Shown here in pieces: positions 22,971 through 33,241 of a stretch of DNA of 64,000 nt. The DNA comes from Aphrophora alni (Eukaryota > Arthropoda > Insecta > Hemiptera > Aphrophoridae). The DNA is taken from NCBI GenBank assembly GCA_963513935.1, contig OY740765.1, positions 74,383,718-74,447,717 on the forward strand. Reading direction: 5' to 3'. The position numbers were made by a program, and so were the translations under genes. The notes under the pieces are model-generated. The model did no database searches. It saw only the letters and a list, made by a program, of their open reading frames with translations, and was not told where the DNA came from. The stretch's first letter is position 1, and each line of letters starts with the position of its first letter.

Positions 22971-24572
22971 ATGGCAGTAAACTTCCTGGGATTAGTAAAT
23001 GATCTAAAAAGAACTGAGCTCACCTTCGAAGTCGTGGCTAGAGGTGGAGAGATTGACACCCTAGCAGAAATGCGAACTGCTCTTAGGTCCCTTCTGCAAA
23101 ATGCCGTTGAGCCCGAATTGGGAAATTTCACGGGAGAGATCCTATTACAGCACATATCCTTAGCGCAAAGCTCCTTGTTCATCTTACAAGATGACCTGGA
23201 GAACTTAGATTCAGAAAAGGGCTTCAGAATTTTCCGTTTTCGCGAGCGGATGAATGCTTTCGGAAGACGACTAGAGTTCCTAACTCGGGTGCAAACTGAG
23301 CAACTAAAAGTTGCAGATAACAACGTACTGCGGGATCTTGCCGAATTACAAAACAACTTCGGAACCCTGAAAGACAAATTTAAAGCTTTCGAGCAAACCA
23401 TAGCTCCCTTAAAGTTAAATGTAAGCATCCCGCTAACGCCCTCTGGGGGAACCACTAAAGCCAGCTCTGCAGAGCCATCTCGCTCCAATGGGCTAAACCT
23501 CATTTCGGACACGCCGCAGGCCGATCCTCAGCAACCGACTCCAGGCAGTTTGAAAAGCTATTCCTATGCTTCTTTATATGGCAAGTTAAGCCATCCTGCT
23601 GAACAGATTATCAAAACTATACCTCAGACAGATGGTTTCGACCTCGATAAATTGTTGAATTTTTTTAAAATCGCTTTAAAAATAGTGAAAACTTACCCTG
23701 ATGTAGCTGTAAATATCAATAATGTCCTGATGCCCTATGCACAGGGACCTTTAAATTCATGTCTGATTAGACATCAGGCATTTAATACATTTCACAAAGA
23801 GGCCTTAAGTCTCTTTATACCTTCACAAAGGTTGGCTTCTCTAGTGCAGGAGTTATTCTATAGGCCCCAGAAGACTAACGAGGCGGTGCACATTTTTGTG
23901 AATGAAATTAAAGAAGCTGCAGAAACATTAAATTTAGAAAAGTCCGAATTGGAGGTCACGGACGTCATTCTGGAGGGACTGTCTCCGGAAGTCCGCAACT
24001 GTTTAGTTTTTGCGACTAAGCCCAAAAATTTTGCAGATTTAGATAGACTCTGCGCTCACGTTAACAATGTCATGTACACTGACAAGCAAAGGGCTCCATT
24101 AACAAGACCTGAGGTTAGAAGTCCTGATTTTAGACCTACAAGACCAGTTGTCTGTTACAGTTGCGGTCAGCCGGGACATAGAAGCCCAGAATGTCGAAAC
24201 CGGCCTCCAACAAGGCAATACCCTCCAAAAAAACGGAGGCAGGTTTGGAGTCTAGTTGGTAGCTCCAGGCCAGCCTCCCGTCTTAAAACCAACCACATCG
24301 GATTCAGATATAACTTCAACCCACATTTCACTAATAGACAATTCTTTCAAAATTTAAATTCAATTTCCCATCAAAGTAGAAACAATTTAGGCAATAAACT
24401 TCAAAATTACTTAACTCCCATTTGTTATCATTGTGGCATGCCCGGTCATTATATCTGGGGTTGTAAATTCTTCTTTTTACGGAATAGGCCCAGGCAGACC
24501 TATTCCAGCTCCAAGCTTTCAACTACAAACTTCAAAAAAAAAAAAATATTTCTCTTAAATCTAGGGGTCTGA
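22971..24572 (+). CDS. gag: Gag polyprotein of gypsy element A
   Basis: This intact 533-residue frame starts at the first ATG after the leader. The N-terminal two thirds are helical and charged, as expected for matrix and capsid. Two CCHC zinc knuckles follow: CYSCGQPGHRSPEC at about residue 393 and CYHCGMPGHYIWGC at about residue 484. They bind the genomic RNA during particle assembly. The frame runs through a 13-A tract (24534-24546) and stops at 24572. The pol frame overlaps it in the -1 frame, pointing to frameshift expression. Gag is intact while pol is broken. The 188-residue antisense frame at 22946-23512 is a shadow. Confidence 0.88.
   Translation: MAVNFLGLVNDLKRTELTFEVVARGGEIDTLAEMRTALRSLLQNAVEPELGNFTGEILLQHISLAQSSLFILQDDLENLDSEKGFRIFRFRERMNAFGRRLEFLTRVQTEQLKVADNNVLRDLAELQNNFGTLKDKFKAFEQTIAPLKLNVSIPLTPSGGTTKASSAEPSRSNGLNLISDTPQADPQQPTPGSLKSYSYASLYGKLSHPAEQIIKTIPQTDGFDLDKLLNFFKIALKIVKTYPDVAVNINNVLMPYAQGPLNSCLIRHQAFNTFHKEALSLFIPSQRLASLVQELFYRPQKTNEAVHIFVNEIKEAAETLNLEKSELEVTDVILEGLSPEVRNCLVFATKPKNFADLDRLCAHVNNVMYTDKQRAPLTRPEVRSPDFRPTRPVVCYSCGQPGHRSPECRNRPPTRQYPPKKRRQVWSLVGSSRPASRLKTNHIGFRYNFNPHFTNRQFFQNLNSISHQSRNNLGNKLQNYLTPICYHCGMPGHYIWGCKFFFLRNRPRQTYSSSKLSTTNFKKKKIFLLNLGV
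24534..24546 (+). promoter_or_regulatory. A13 slippery tract at the gag-pol junction
   Basis: Thirteen consecutive A residues lie where the gag frame and the pol frame (-1 relative to gag) are both open. The pol frame is open from about 24548 and has no ATG before the protease motif at about 24630. A -1 slip on this tract would join gag to pol. The tract could also have changed length by mutation. No downstream stem or pseudoknot was checked by folding. Confidence 0.5.
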
Positions 24573-27500
24573 ACGATCAGTTTTTGCCTTTGGTGGAAGT
24601 AGCTTTTGGGCAAATTAAAGTTAAGGCTCTGCTGGACTCCGGTTCAGTAAGATGCGTCATATCTAAAGCCCTTTTTAAGAAATTAAAGAACACCAAAGCT
24701 TTTAAATCCATAACCAGGGTGAAGGCTGATTGTGTCACGGCTTCTGGAAAAAGGTTGCCCATTTCCTACTCTTGTCTCCTTCATCTTAAAATGGAACATT
24801 GTAGTTGGAATGTAGATTTTCTGGTGGCGCATAAGTTGTCGTGTCCTCTGATCCTTGGGTCAGATTTCATCTCTAAAACGGGACTGGTACTTGATCTTTC
24901 AGCAAAAAACTTCTATTTTAAATTTTCAAGGTCTATTGTTTTTCCTCTGTGTAATTTCAGTAATTCTGCTCATAAACCCATAGTGTCTTCAACATCTGAA
25001 GCTACTGCTCCTGATCCTTTAGGTCATCTTCAAAAGAATGATAAAAACGCCGTTTTAAAAATAATTAATGATTTTCCTCAGGTACTCACTAAAAGATTAG
25101 GACTAACACATCTAGTTGAATACGATATTCAACTGAAGGATAACACTCCAGTCAAGTGTTCTCCATACCAATTGGCACCCCCAAAAATGGAATACCTCCG
25201 TGAACACATTAACGAATTGTTAGATTCAGGAGTAGTAGAACCTAGCCGTTCGGCATATGCATCCCCTGTTTTTCTGGTTCAACATCCCGAAAAGAAAACA
25301 AGGATGGTGATTGATTATCGGAGACTCAATCAAAACATCGTCGTCGAAGCGGTGCCGCTACCTAATTTACACCAAAGTTTTAACTGGTTTGTCGGTGCCA
25401 AATATTTCACAGTATTCGATCTAAATTCAGCTTATCATCAAATCCCTTTGTCTCAAAAGTCCAAACAAATTACCAGCTTTTGTACTCCTTGGATGCTCTA
25501 TCAATTCACTCGAGTCCCTTTCGGACTCTGTACTGGTGCCCAAGTGCTTACTAGACTTCTGGATCAGGTCTTCCATGACATCAAATTTAAATTCATTTTT
25601 AATTATCTGGATGACCTAGTCATCTACTCCAAAACTTGGGAAGAGCATCAAAAACATCTTCGGGAAGTCCTTACTCGTTTGCGGCGGGCTGGCTTGACTG
25701 TTAACCCAGATAAGGTCCGTTTCGCTGTGAATGAGATAAGCTTTTTAGGACACCTAGTTTCTTCTCGTGGCGTGCAAATCGACCCATCTAGAACTAAGGC
25801 AATTAGAAATTTTCCGCAACCCAAGAACCCTAAGGCCGTTTCCAGATTTATTGGAATGGTCAACTTCTTTGCTAAATTCATTCCTAATTTCGCGGAGCAC
25901 GCTGCGCCTCTAAATCTGCTTCGAAGGAAGGGCCAAAAATTCTCTTGGCAAGCTGAACAAGAGAAAGCTTTTAAACATCTTCGGGAGGCAATAACACAGC
26001 CTCCGGTTGTCCGGATGGCCGATTTCGCCAAACCATTCATCCTGCAAACGGATGCGAGCTCGGTGGCCCTTGGAGCAGTTCTACTCCAAGAAATTGACGG
26101 CTCACGACAGCCCATAGCGTACGCTTCACGTACTTTAACACCTGCAGAAAGAAAAGCCTCATCTGCATATGAAGCCGAATGCCTAGCAGTAGTTTTTGGA
26201 GTGGAGAAATTTAGGCAGTATCTAGAACATCGGGAATTCCTATTAGAAACCGACAACCAAGCCCTTTCTTGGCTTTTAGCACGTCCTCGTCAACTTGGTA
26301 AATTAGGCCGATGGATTGCCAAGTTGACTTCATTGAAATTTAAGGTAGCGCACATAAGAGGAACTCAAAATATCATAGCAGACTCCCTCTCGCGCATGTT
26401 CGAACCAGAAAATTTCAACGAAGAGAATGCCACCTTTTCATGTACCAGTCTCCTCACAAATTTTCCTCTAGCTTTTCATGACATCCAGACTCATCAGAAG
26501 GCCGACCCTATTTTGAAAAATATCATTGCCGACCTTGAACAGAACATCTCTTCGGAGAAGTACTGTTTAAGTAAAGGTGTACTTTGCCTGAAAAATCATT
26601 TGGAAAAGCCCACCAGAATTTATTTACCTCAGTCCTTAGTCGACCTGGTGATTAATTACCATTACGACTCCGTTGTGGGTGGTCATCTTGGAATACTTAA
26701 AACTTAGTTTAAGGTAAAGGAGAATTTTTATTGGCCAACTTTAAAACAGGATGTCACTTCTAAAGTGCGAGCTTCTTTGGTGTGCACTGTAAGCAAACCT
26801 GCTCATAACTCTAAATTAGGATACCTTGCCTTAACGGTCCCCAATCGTCCCATGGAAAATTACATATTGACTACGTCGGACAGCTTCCTAGGACAAAACA
26901 GGGCTATAACATGATACTGGTCGCAGTTGACCAGTTCTCAAAATTCACCTGGCTCATGCCTGTCAGAGATGCAACTTCCCACAGTACAATTAAGGCCTTA
27001 AGCCAAAACATTTTTCAAAATTTCGGTTTTCCAAAGATAATAATCTCTGACAATGCACAATGTTTTGTATCACATGTCTTCCGCAACTTTTGTTTTTCTC
27101 GCGGTATTAAACATGCAACTTTATCTCCTTATCACCCCCAACCTAATAATGCGGAAAGACTCAACAGAAACCTTAAGGCAGCCCTCATCGCCTATCACTC
27201 CAAAAATCAATCCTCTTGGGACGACTCCCTTTGCTGGCTTCAGCTGGCCTTCAATTTTGCGCATCATGAGACTCTTAAAGCAACACCTTTTAGTATTCTT
27301 TTTAATTTTCTCCCCAATACACCACTGAGTCTCAGCTGGAACATACATGATCTCCTTCCAAAACCTAATACTAATCCCTCACAAGTTTGGCGCCAGGCCA
27401 AAGACAATATAATGAAAGCGCACCAAAAGGTCGAGAAGACCTATAACAAATTCAGGAAGCCTCATCAGTATAAAATCAACGATCTTGTCTGGTGTAAAAC

Positions 27501-27678
27501 ACACCCTCTGAGCTCCGCGATAGACAAGTGAGCTGCTAAATTGATGCCTCGATGGTCAGGCCCTTTCCGGATCATTGATTTTCTTACTCCGGTTACCGTT
27601 GCGCTTTCTTTCGCCAATTCACCTCGTTTCATTAAAAAAGCACACGTCGAGCAACTCAAACCTCATCATATAAATTAA
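24548..27678 (+). pseudogene. pol: Pol polyprotein of gypsy element A (broken)
   Basis: Domain order is protease (ALLDSGSVRCVIS at about 24620-24660, Asp-Ser-Gly active site), RT (MVIDYRRLNQ, FDLNSAYHQIP, catalytic YLDD at about 25605), RNase H (LQTDASS, YEAECLAV, ETDNQALSW, ADSLSR), then integrase. The first frame closes at a TAG at 26705-26707 just after the start of the integrase zinc-binding domain. Homology continues in frame, then shifts near 26850. The integrase core runs from there with the D, D (IISDNAQCF) and E (NNAERLNRN) residues visible. A TGA interrupts it at 27529, and the tail ends at TAA 27676-27678. The breaks are therefore two nonsense codons and one frameshift. The frames at 25648-26256, 27053-27328 and 27121-27348 are shadows. 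Confidence 0.85.
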
Positions 27679-28476
27679 ATATTAACAAAATTTCTATAAC
27701 CTTCTCCTTTACGATTTATTTTTCTTTCTGATCTTTCTTGGCGCGCGCAAATTGTCATCTGGTAGTCTTCTTTCCGTGCACTGCAGAACATAACAAAATA
27801 CGGAACCAAGCCGTATTTCCTCTAAGCCAAATGCGCATCTGTATGTTTGGGCATCGGTGGGCTGAGCTCTCCTAGAGCCCCTCCGTGCCGTAATCTGTAT
27901 AGATGTTTGCAGGCGAAGAGATCTTGATTTTCCTTGTCCAGTGATATATCTCACTGTTTCCCGGACTTGACGCTTTTCAACCCATAGTCTGATCAACTAT
28001 GAGGTTCCACTTTACGGCAATGGCCGCTACATGTACCTGACATGTTTTCCTATCTAGACATATCTTAACATCGAGCACTCCGCGGGTGTAATCGATGCGA
28101 CGAGAATATAGAGAGCGTCATGAACTCTTCTGTTTCTTCGTCACAATAACGTCTTCGGACGAGGACATTGTGAGTCCATTTCCTTAATAGTTAAGTTTGG
28201 TGTATTTGTTCTTTGTTGTTTATCTTGGTGAAGGTATACTGACCGGTTCTGTCGAACTACATATAGTTAATGTGGCACTCGCTATGCATGTTAGTCTTAA
28301 GTTTTTTTTTTTTATCTCGAGGTCTAAAACACCTGTCTGAGAGAAATTTTTTTTTCTTTTCTCTTCACCTCTTCACGCTCACTCACTCTCTCCTTTTTCA
28401 AAATTTTGCGGGAGGCCCTTCTGGCCCCCTTTTCTTTTCTGATTCCACCCTAACTCCGTCTTTCGGGGGGGAGAGC
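27679..28476 (+). other. 3' untranslated region and polypurine tract of gypsy element A
   Basis: About 800 bp with no envelope-like or other recognisable frame separates pol from the 3' LTR. A purine run GGGGGGGAGAG at 28465-28475 directly precedes the LTR start and should prime plus-strand DNA synthesis. Short frames here show no domain content. Confidence 0.6.
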
Positions 28477-29854
28477 TGTAGCATTCTAAATTCATAAATA
28501 ATAGTTCCTACCGCTGTACTTCCGTACCTTGACAGGTGCTGCCGCGTAGCAGCCCTTTCTAGAAAGTATCGCGTGATGCATGTAAGATACAAAGTACAAC
28601 GGCTGGCCAGCTTACCTGAATAAAACCGGCAGTGACTCTGTCTCTGCATTTCAACATGTACAAAAACCTTCATCGCTCCGTTAAAATTTATTAAAGTTAC
28701 ATCATGACAAATAACACTTTAGCTTCATAGAGAAAATGTAATAACAGTTTTACAATTCAGTGATGTGTTCTTTTGGTTTGCTAATAAGTAGTTGTGTAGT
28801 TTTTCTTTTCACGGCACATGTTCACGTGAATTTTCAACAGGACTCCAGGTAACTAAATTTACAGATTTTATCATATCATAAATTTTGTTAGTCTTTTAAA
28901 ATTTATTCATTAAAATATGTATTTCATGTTTTATTTAATATTCAATGTTTTTTTTGGTAACTAAATGATTATAAATTTTTTTTTCATTTCTTAAAACATA
29001 GTTTACAAAACCTTAAGCAGTCAGATTTTAAGTTTTGAGCAATTATGTGAAATTAGTGCAAACTAGTGTTAAACATTAAACAATCAGAATATCTTATTGA
29101 ACATGTCAAAAAGACTAATTAAAGAAGTCTCTTCTAGACCAGAATATTTGTTTTACAGATTTTACAGATTTTTCAAGTTTCATACAAGCTTTGTTTTAAA
29201 CAAAACTAAGTATATATAAATAGCTTTATAATCATCTAAGAAGCATTTAATTATAAGCTTAATGGATTTCTGTGATGCAATCAATATTCTTTAATTTTGA
29301 CAAATAACCAGATATTTTTAACAAAGAACATTAATGTTACGACATGTCTGAAATTGCACAGATGCTAGTAAACGTGTTTTTTGCTTTAGCTAAAACGCTG
29401 GTCGGAGAAACACACCAAATCTTGTTTCATTTTGCATACTCCAGCAAAAGTGCATAGCATGTTTCTGCCTGGTTTTAAAACATGTTTTTTTTTTTACAAT
29501 AAATCAAAAAAACTTCCAAGTGGACAAAAGTGACCTTTTTTTGAAAACTGACCTTTTTTTGAAAACTGACTCTACAAAACTTTGTTTAAATTTATATTGT
29601 ACATGTACCTAATTTGGTTTAGTGAAATGTGTTCTAAAAAACTGTCATTTAAATGTAATCTTGTATAGCTATTTGTAATTTAAAAGAAAAATAATTGGGT
29701 GGTGCCTGCATGCAAACTTTTCGGTCCTTACAGCCTCCAAGAGGTTATTTTCTAAATTAATAAAAAAATTGACGTCAATTTATAAAACTTCAGTATTCAA
29801 AATTTTCATTTCTTTTTTTATAAACTTCTCATATTATAACAAATTCTTTTATTT

Positions 29855-29920
<66 letters not shown>

Positions 29921-30597
29921 CCAATTTAGTATTTAAGAAATTTAACAAGCAAATCATATTATGTAACATTTAATCTAATAATGAACTTGTTAGAATTAAT
30001 ATAATTTTTTTTGAATTTAAAATATCAACCTCATTTATAGAATCTTTTCATTGTTAAATTCTGTAACTGTTTAAAAAAACTATTATTTAATAAACTAAAA
30101 AAAGGGGGGAATAAATATCAGAATCTTTTCATAAATTTTTTTATATTGTAATTTTACATTAAGGGCGTATAACCTTTTTTTTTTTTTTTTTTTTTTTAGG
30201 ATTAATTATAATCCTGTTAATTATTAAGCTGTGCTCATAATTTTTTTTATTGTTAAATTTTGTAACTGTTTATATAAACTTAAAGAAAAAAGGGGGGATA
30301 AATTTTCAGAATCTATTTATCATTTTTTTTTTTTATTATTATATTTTACATTAAGGGCGTATAACTTCTTTTTGATTAATTATAATCTTGTTAATTATTA
30401 AGCTGTGCTTATGATAGTCTATCTCAGGATGTTTTTTGCTTTGTAAATGATAAAATCTGAACCGTCGAAATTTCTTTTTCTGTTTAATAAATTTGAGCCT
30501 TGTTAATTACTAAATTTGTCTTTGTCTTTTTTTTTAATTTTCAAACATTGTTACCATTTGGTTCCGCCTTTTGTTTAATTTAAGTCCCCTGGTAACA
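28477..30597 (+). repeat. 3' LTR of gypsy element A
   Basis: This 2121-bp LTR is nearly identical to 20198-22273. Visible differences are an A/G change in GTTA(A/G)TC, a C/A change in TTCAT(C/A)AATT, poly-T lengths, a longer (AT)n run at 29858-29917, and a duplicated CCTTTTTTTGAAAACTGA unit at about 29535-29570. Confidence 0.92.
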
Positions 30598-31195
30598 ACC
30601 TGAGGAACCGAAGAAAAAAACCAGTTGTCTACGCAATACGACAATCAGTTGTGACAATTGCAATAAACATTGGACATACAGGCAGATCCTTCAAAGTAAT
30701 GTTTAAAGAACACATCCCAGGGAAAATCACAGCAATAAGACAAAAACCTCAAATTTTGCAGAACATGTAATTGAAATTCGCCACAGTCGCATGAGTGTCA
30801 ATAATTATTTACAATTTTTGCGTAAATGTTTTAAAGGACCAATTATGAACGTTTTAGAAGAATTAAAAATATATTTGATTTGTGTTTACATGAACATGTT
30901 AAGCGAAAAAGTCAATTTTCAGTTAACACAATTTTTGATAAGATAATCCAAATTGAACCCCTTCAAATCTAAGACAGGCTATCTTCCATCCTTCATCTTA
31001 AGTTACGATTACTTGACCATGACTGAGAGCTCACGTTTATATAAACGTATCAGTTTCATTTTAATATTTATGAACGTAGTGTGTTCTTCTTATGTATTAG
31101 TGTTGGTTTCTGAATGTTATATTGACGCGGACAGATGGAAGGAATTTTAATCTTTGATAATGCTTGAAGGAAGAGGCGAAACGATCGTCACTTAA
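30598..31195 (+). pseudogene. Penelope-like element, GIY-YIG part (3' half of the split copy)
   Basis: Sequence resumes immediately after the gypsy target duplication. In shifting frames it encodes a Penelope-type GIY-YIG endonuclease with CDNCNK, an IGHTGRSFKVMFKEH segment (relatives read YIGxTxRxxxxRxxEH) and FAEHVIEIRHS further on. Frameshifts break it near 30650 and 30765. A tail containing GAAGAGGCGAAACGATCGTC near 31167-31190 resembles Penelope 3' ends. With the RT half at 18790-20197 it makes one old element. Confidence 0.7.
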
Positions 31196-31699
31196 AAGTA
31201 AAACAAAAGATAGAAAGAACTATAAGCTGTGTGTGTAATTATGGTAATTTATTTAATTGCACCAGTCCAGTAAGGCAACACACTCATTTTTATTGGAAGT
31301 GTTGGTGACTCAAAATGAGGGATTACACGCCAAAATGTGGAAACTTCGTAGATTCAAGACGGAGATCTCGGGATAATTTTAAACCATAGGAATTGCAGAA
31401 CGTCTCGTGACAAAATATCTAAACACCGGAACACTCTCCGATATAGATTTGGGGAATTCCTCTTCACGGTCTGAAAAGAACATTTCAGCAGACTGTAGAG
31501 AGAGAAATGGAAAAGATGAAAGCGTAAAGAAAAAAAAGGGGCTCTCCACTCATACAGGAGAAGATAAGATACTCCTAAGTGGAGTAAGATACAGGAGATA
31601 AAGCTTGGATGAAAAAGCATCCAGATTGATCGATGAATCTTTCCCTGATAGAGCAGTTTCATCTAATTATGTGATAAATATTCTGATAAAGTTCAGTAC
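31196..31699. other. Intergenic sequence, possibly the mariner 5' region
   Basis: No conserved motif is visible. The frames at 31354-31662 (minus) and 31407-31601 (plus) overlap and have no recognisable content. Part of this may be the decayed 5' region of the mariner copy that follows. Confidence 0.35.
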
Positions 31700-32450
31700 A
31701 ACTTTTAGTGTAAAAGATTACTCCAAGATCTGGTCGCCCAATTGTCATAACCGATGAACTTGACGTTAAAGTTTTAGGTACAGTTGCTGTTCAACCAACG
31801 CAATCAGTACGAACAATAGCTGCTGATGTAGGTGTAAGTAAATCCACAGTTCATGAGATTCAAAAACAGCAGAAAGTTTACCGCTATTAAAATAACTAAT
31901 GATGTCGTTCCGGACCGTATGTTATAATTTTGCTAAGATACGCCTCACTTAATATAGACGCAACGAAACTACTTGTATCGAATTTGTTTTAGTGATGAGG
32001 CAAGCTTTTTCATAAATAGTTCATTCAGAAGACATAATTAATTGCTGATATTGAGTTGATCAAAATCCTGATTGATTAGAAGAAGTCCAAACTCAGAATC
32101 TACAGAAATTAAAAGTATGGGCCGGAATTGTGGGAAACGGGGTAATCGGTTCCTTTTTTTATTATTGGGCCTCTCAACGGGTCATTGTACCTTCAGTTAT
32201 TAGACGAAGATGTTCTACCTGCTACTCGAGGTGTCATTGAAGATAAAAATATCGATCCTACTCTCCGGCAGGATGAGGACCCCTACACTTTTACTTATCT
32301 GTGAGGGAATATTTCCCGGTGGCTAGATTGGACGTCTATAATTTATGGTGTGGACATCAGAACTTACTTCCTTTGATCTTTTTTCTTTTGGGGATACATA
32401 AAAGGTAGGAAACCAACCAAGGACGCCGTGTATGAAAACGATTTTTAAAA
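31700..32450 (+). pseudogene. mariner/Tc1-like transposase pseudogene
   Basis: Plus-strand frames encode a helix-turn-helix segment (SGRPIVITDELD, then RTIAADVGVSKSTVHEIQ) at about 31725-31870. The catalytic region follows: FSDEASFF at about 31990 carries the first acidic residue, then KVWAGIV near 32115. The QDE region near 32268-32330 is decayed (RQDEDPYTF, then FPGRW in relatives' position), with a DLFSFGDT remnant near 32370 where relatives have DFFLWG. At least four frame breaks are present. No terminal repeats were found. Confidence 0.6.
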
Positions 32451-32961
32451 ATAAATATTAGTACTAAACCAATGTTTTCTTCCGAGATTTTTCATACATG
32501 TTTACGTATTAATATTCACATTTCATTAAAATTCGATCAAAATCGGTTGAGTCGATTCAGACAAATTTAATAATAGCCTCATGAGAGATTAAACAATTTT
32601 TTTTAATGATAACTTACGAACCCCCTTTTTTTAGAGAGATGACAACCAATATGATTTGTTTGAGTCCTTTGAGTACAATTTCATCAAATCGTTAAAGCCG
32701 ATTTTGAGTAAATCATAAGTTTATGTTTTTTTATGGGAGCTACCTCAAAGTTTTTAACTATAACTATCAAAAGATGGAAGAAAAAAATGCTAGAGGTAGG
32801 AATAGAGGGAAAAAACCGGTCCTGATTCAGGGTGGATCCATACGCCCCTCCCCTAAAACTTTGACCCTTTTTCAACCATTATGGTTTTTTCACCCCTTTT
32901 TACCATTTGCCCCCTTCACCAAAAACCTCCCACCACCCCTTTTTCCAAATAACCCTCCCAC
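32451..32961. other. Intergenic sequence leading into a C-rich repeat
   Basis: The last ~130 bp contain GGGTGGATCC and CCCTCCCAC motifs that recur on the other side of the gypsy insertion at 37598-37990. No gene is visible; the 63- and 89-residue frames have no recognisable content. Confidence 0.4.
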
Positions 32962-33116
32962 TGTAGTAATAGATGTGTACATAGTTATCTAGATAAGATA
33001 ACTAAATGTAAAGTCCAACAAGTTAGGGACTGTAAGATGTAAGACTGCAGATAATAAAACAGTTGATATTAGACACTCCAATGATGTAGTCATTTACTAA
33101 CTTATAACTTATAACA
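32962..33116 (+). repeat. 5' LTR of gypsy element B
   Basis: The LTR starts TGTAGTAATAG and ends CTTATAACA. At 155 bp it is very short. It is identical to 37443-37597. AATAAAAC near its middle could serve in polyadenylation. Confidence 0.95.
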
Positions 33117-33134
33117 TGGCGCAGTCAAAAAGTG
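33117..33134 (+). other. Primer-binding site of gypsy element B
   Basis: TGGCGCAGTCAAAAAGTG begins at the first base after the LTR. The leading TGG pairs with the tRNA CCA end. The tRNA species was not assigned. Confidence 0.65.
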
Positions 33135-33241
33135 ATTTTATAGAGTAAATTAATTAAAATGTTTTTTTTTATAAAAAAAAAAAAAAAACAGTAGAAGTGA
33201 AAGATTTACTTAACAATAATGTAAAATAGTGTGATGCATTT

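Larger units (their letters stand above)
20198..30597 (+). mobile_element. Ty3/gypsy LTR retrotransposon with 2.1-kb LTRs (element A)
   Basis: The element is 10.4 kb. Its LTRs start TGTAGC and end GTAACA, and it is flanked by ACCT on both sides (20194-20197 and 30598-30601). A polypurine tract (GGGGGGGAGAG) abuts the 3' LTR. The gene order is gag, then protease-RT-RNase H-integrase, which is the Ty3/gypsy order; no envelope frame is present. By eye the LTRs differ at about two substitutions plus repeat-length changes and one ~18-bp tandem duplication, so the insertion is recent. It sits inside an older Penelope-like element. Confidence 0.92.

Noticed and set aside
22946..23512. 188-residue minus-strand frame opposite gag
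   Set aside because: It lies wholly opposite a gag gene with clear zinc knuckles, and it has no domain of its own.
25648..26256. 202-residue minus-strand frame opposite pol
   Set aside because: It is a shadow of the RT/RNase H coding sequence; serine- and arginine-rich composition is typical of antisense frames.
27679..28476. Envelope gene after pol in gypsy element A
   Set aside because: No long frame, signal peptide or membrane segment is present, only untranslated sequence and the polypurine tract.
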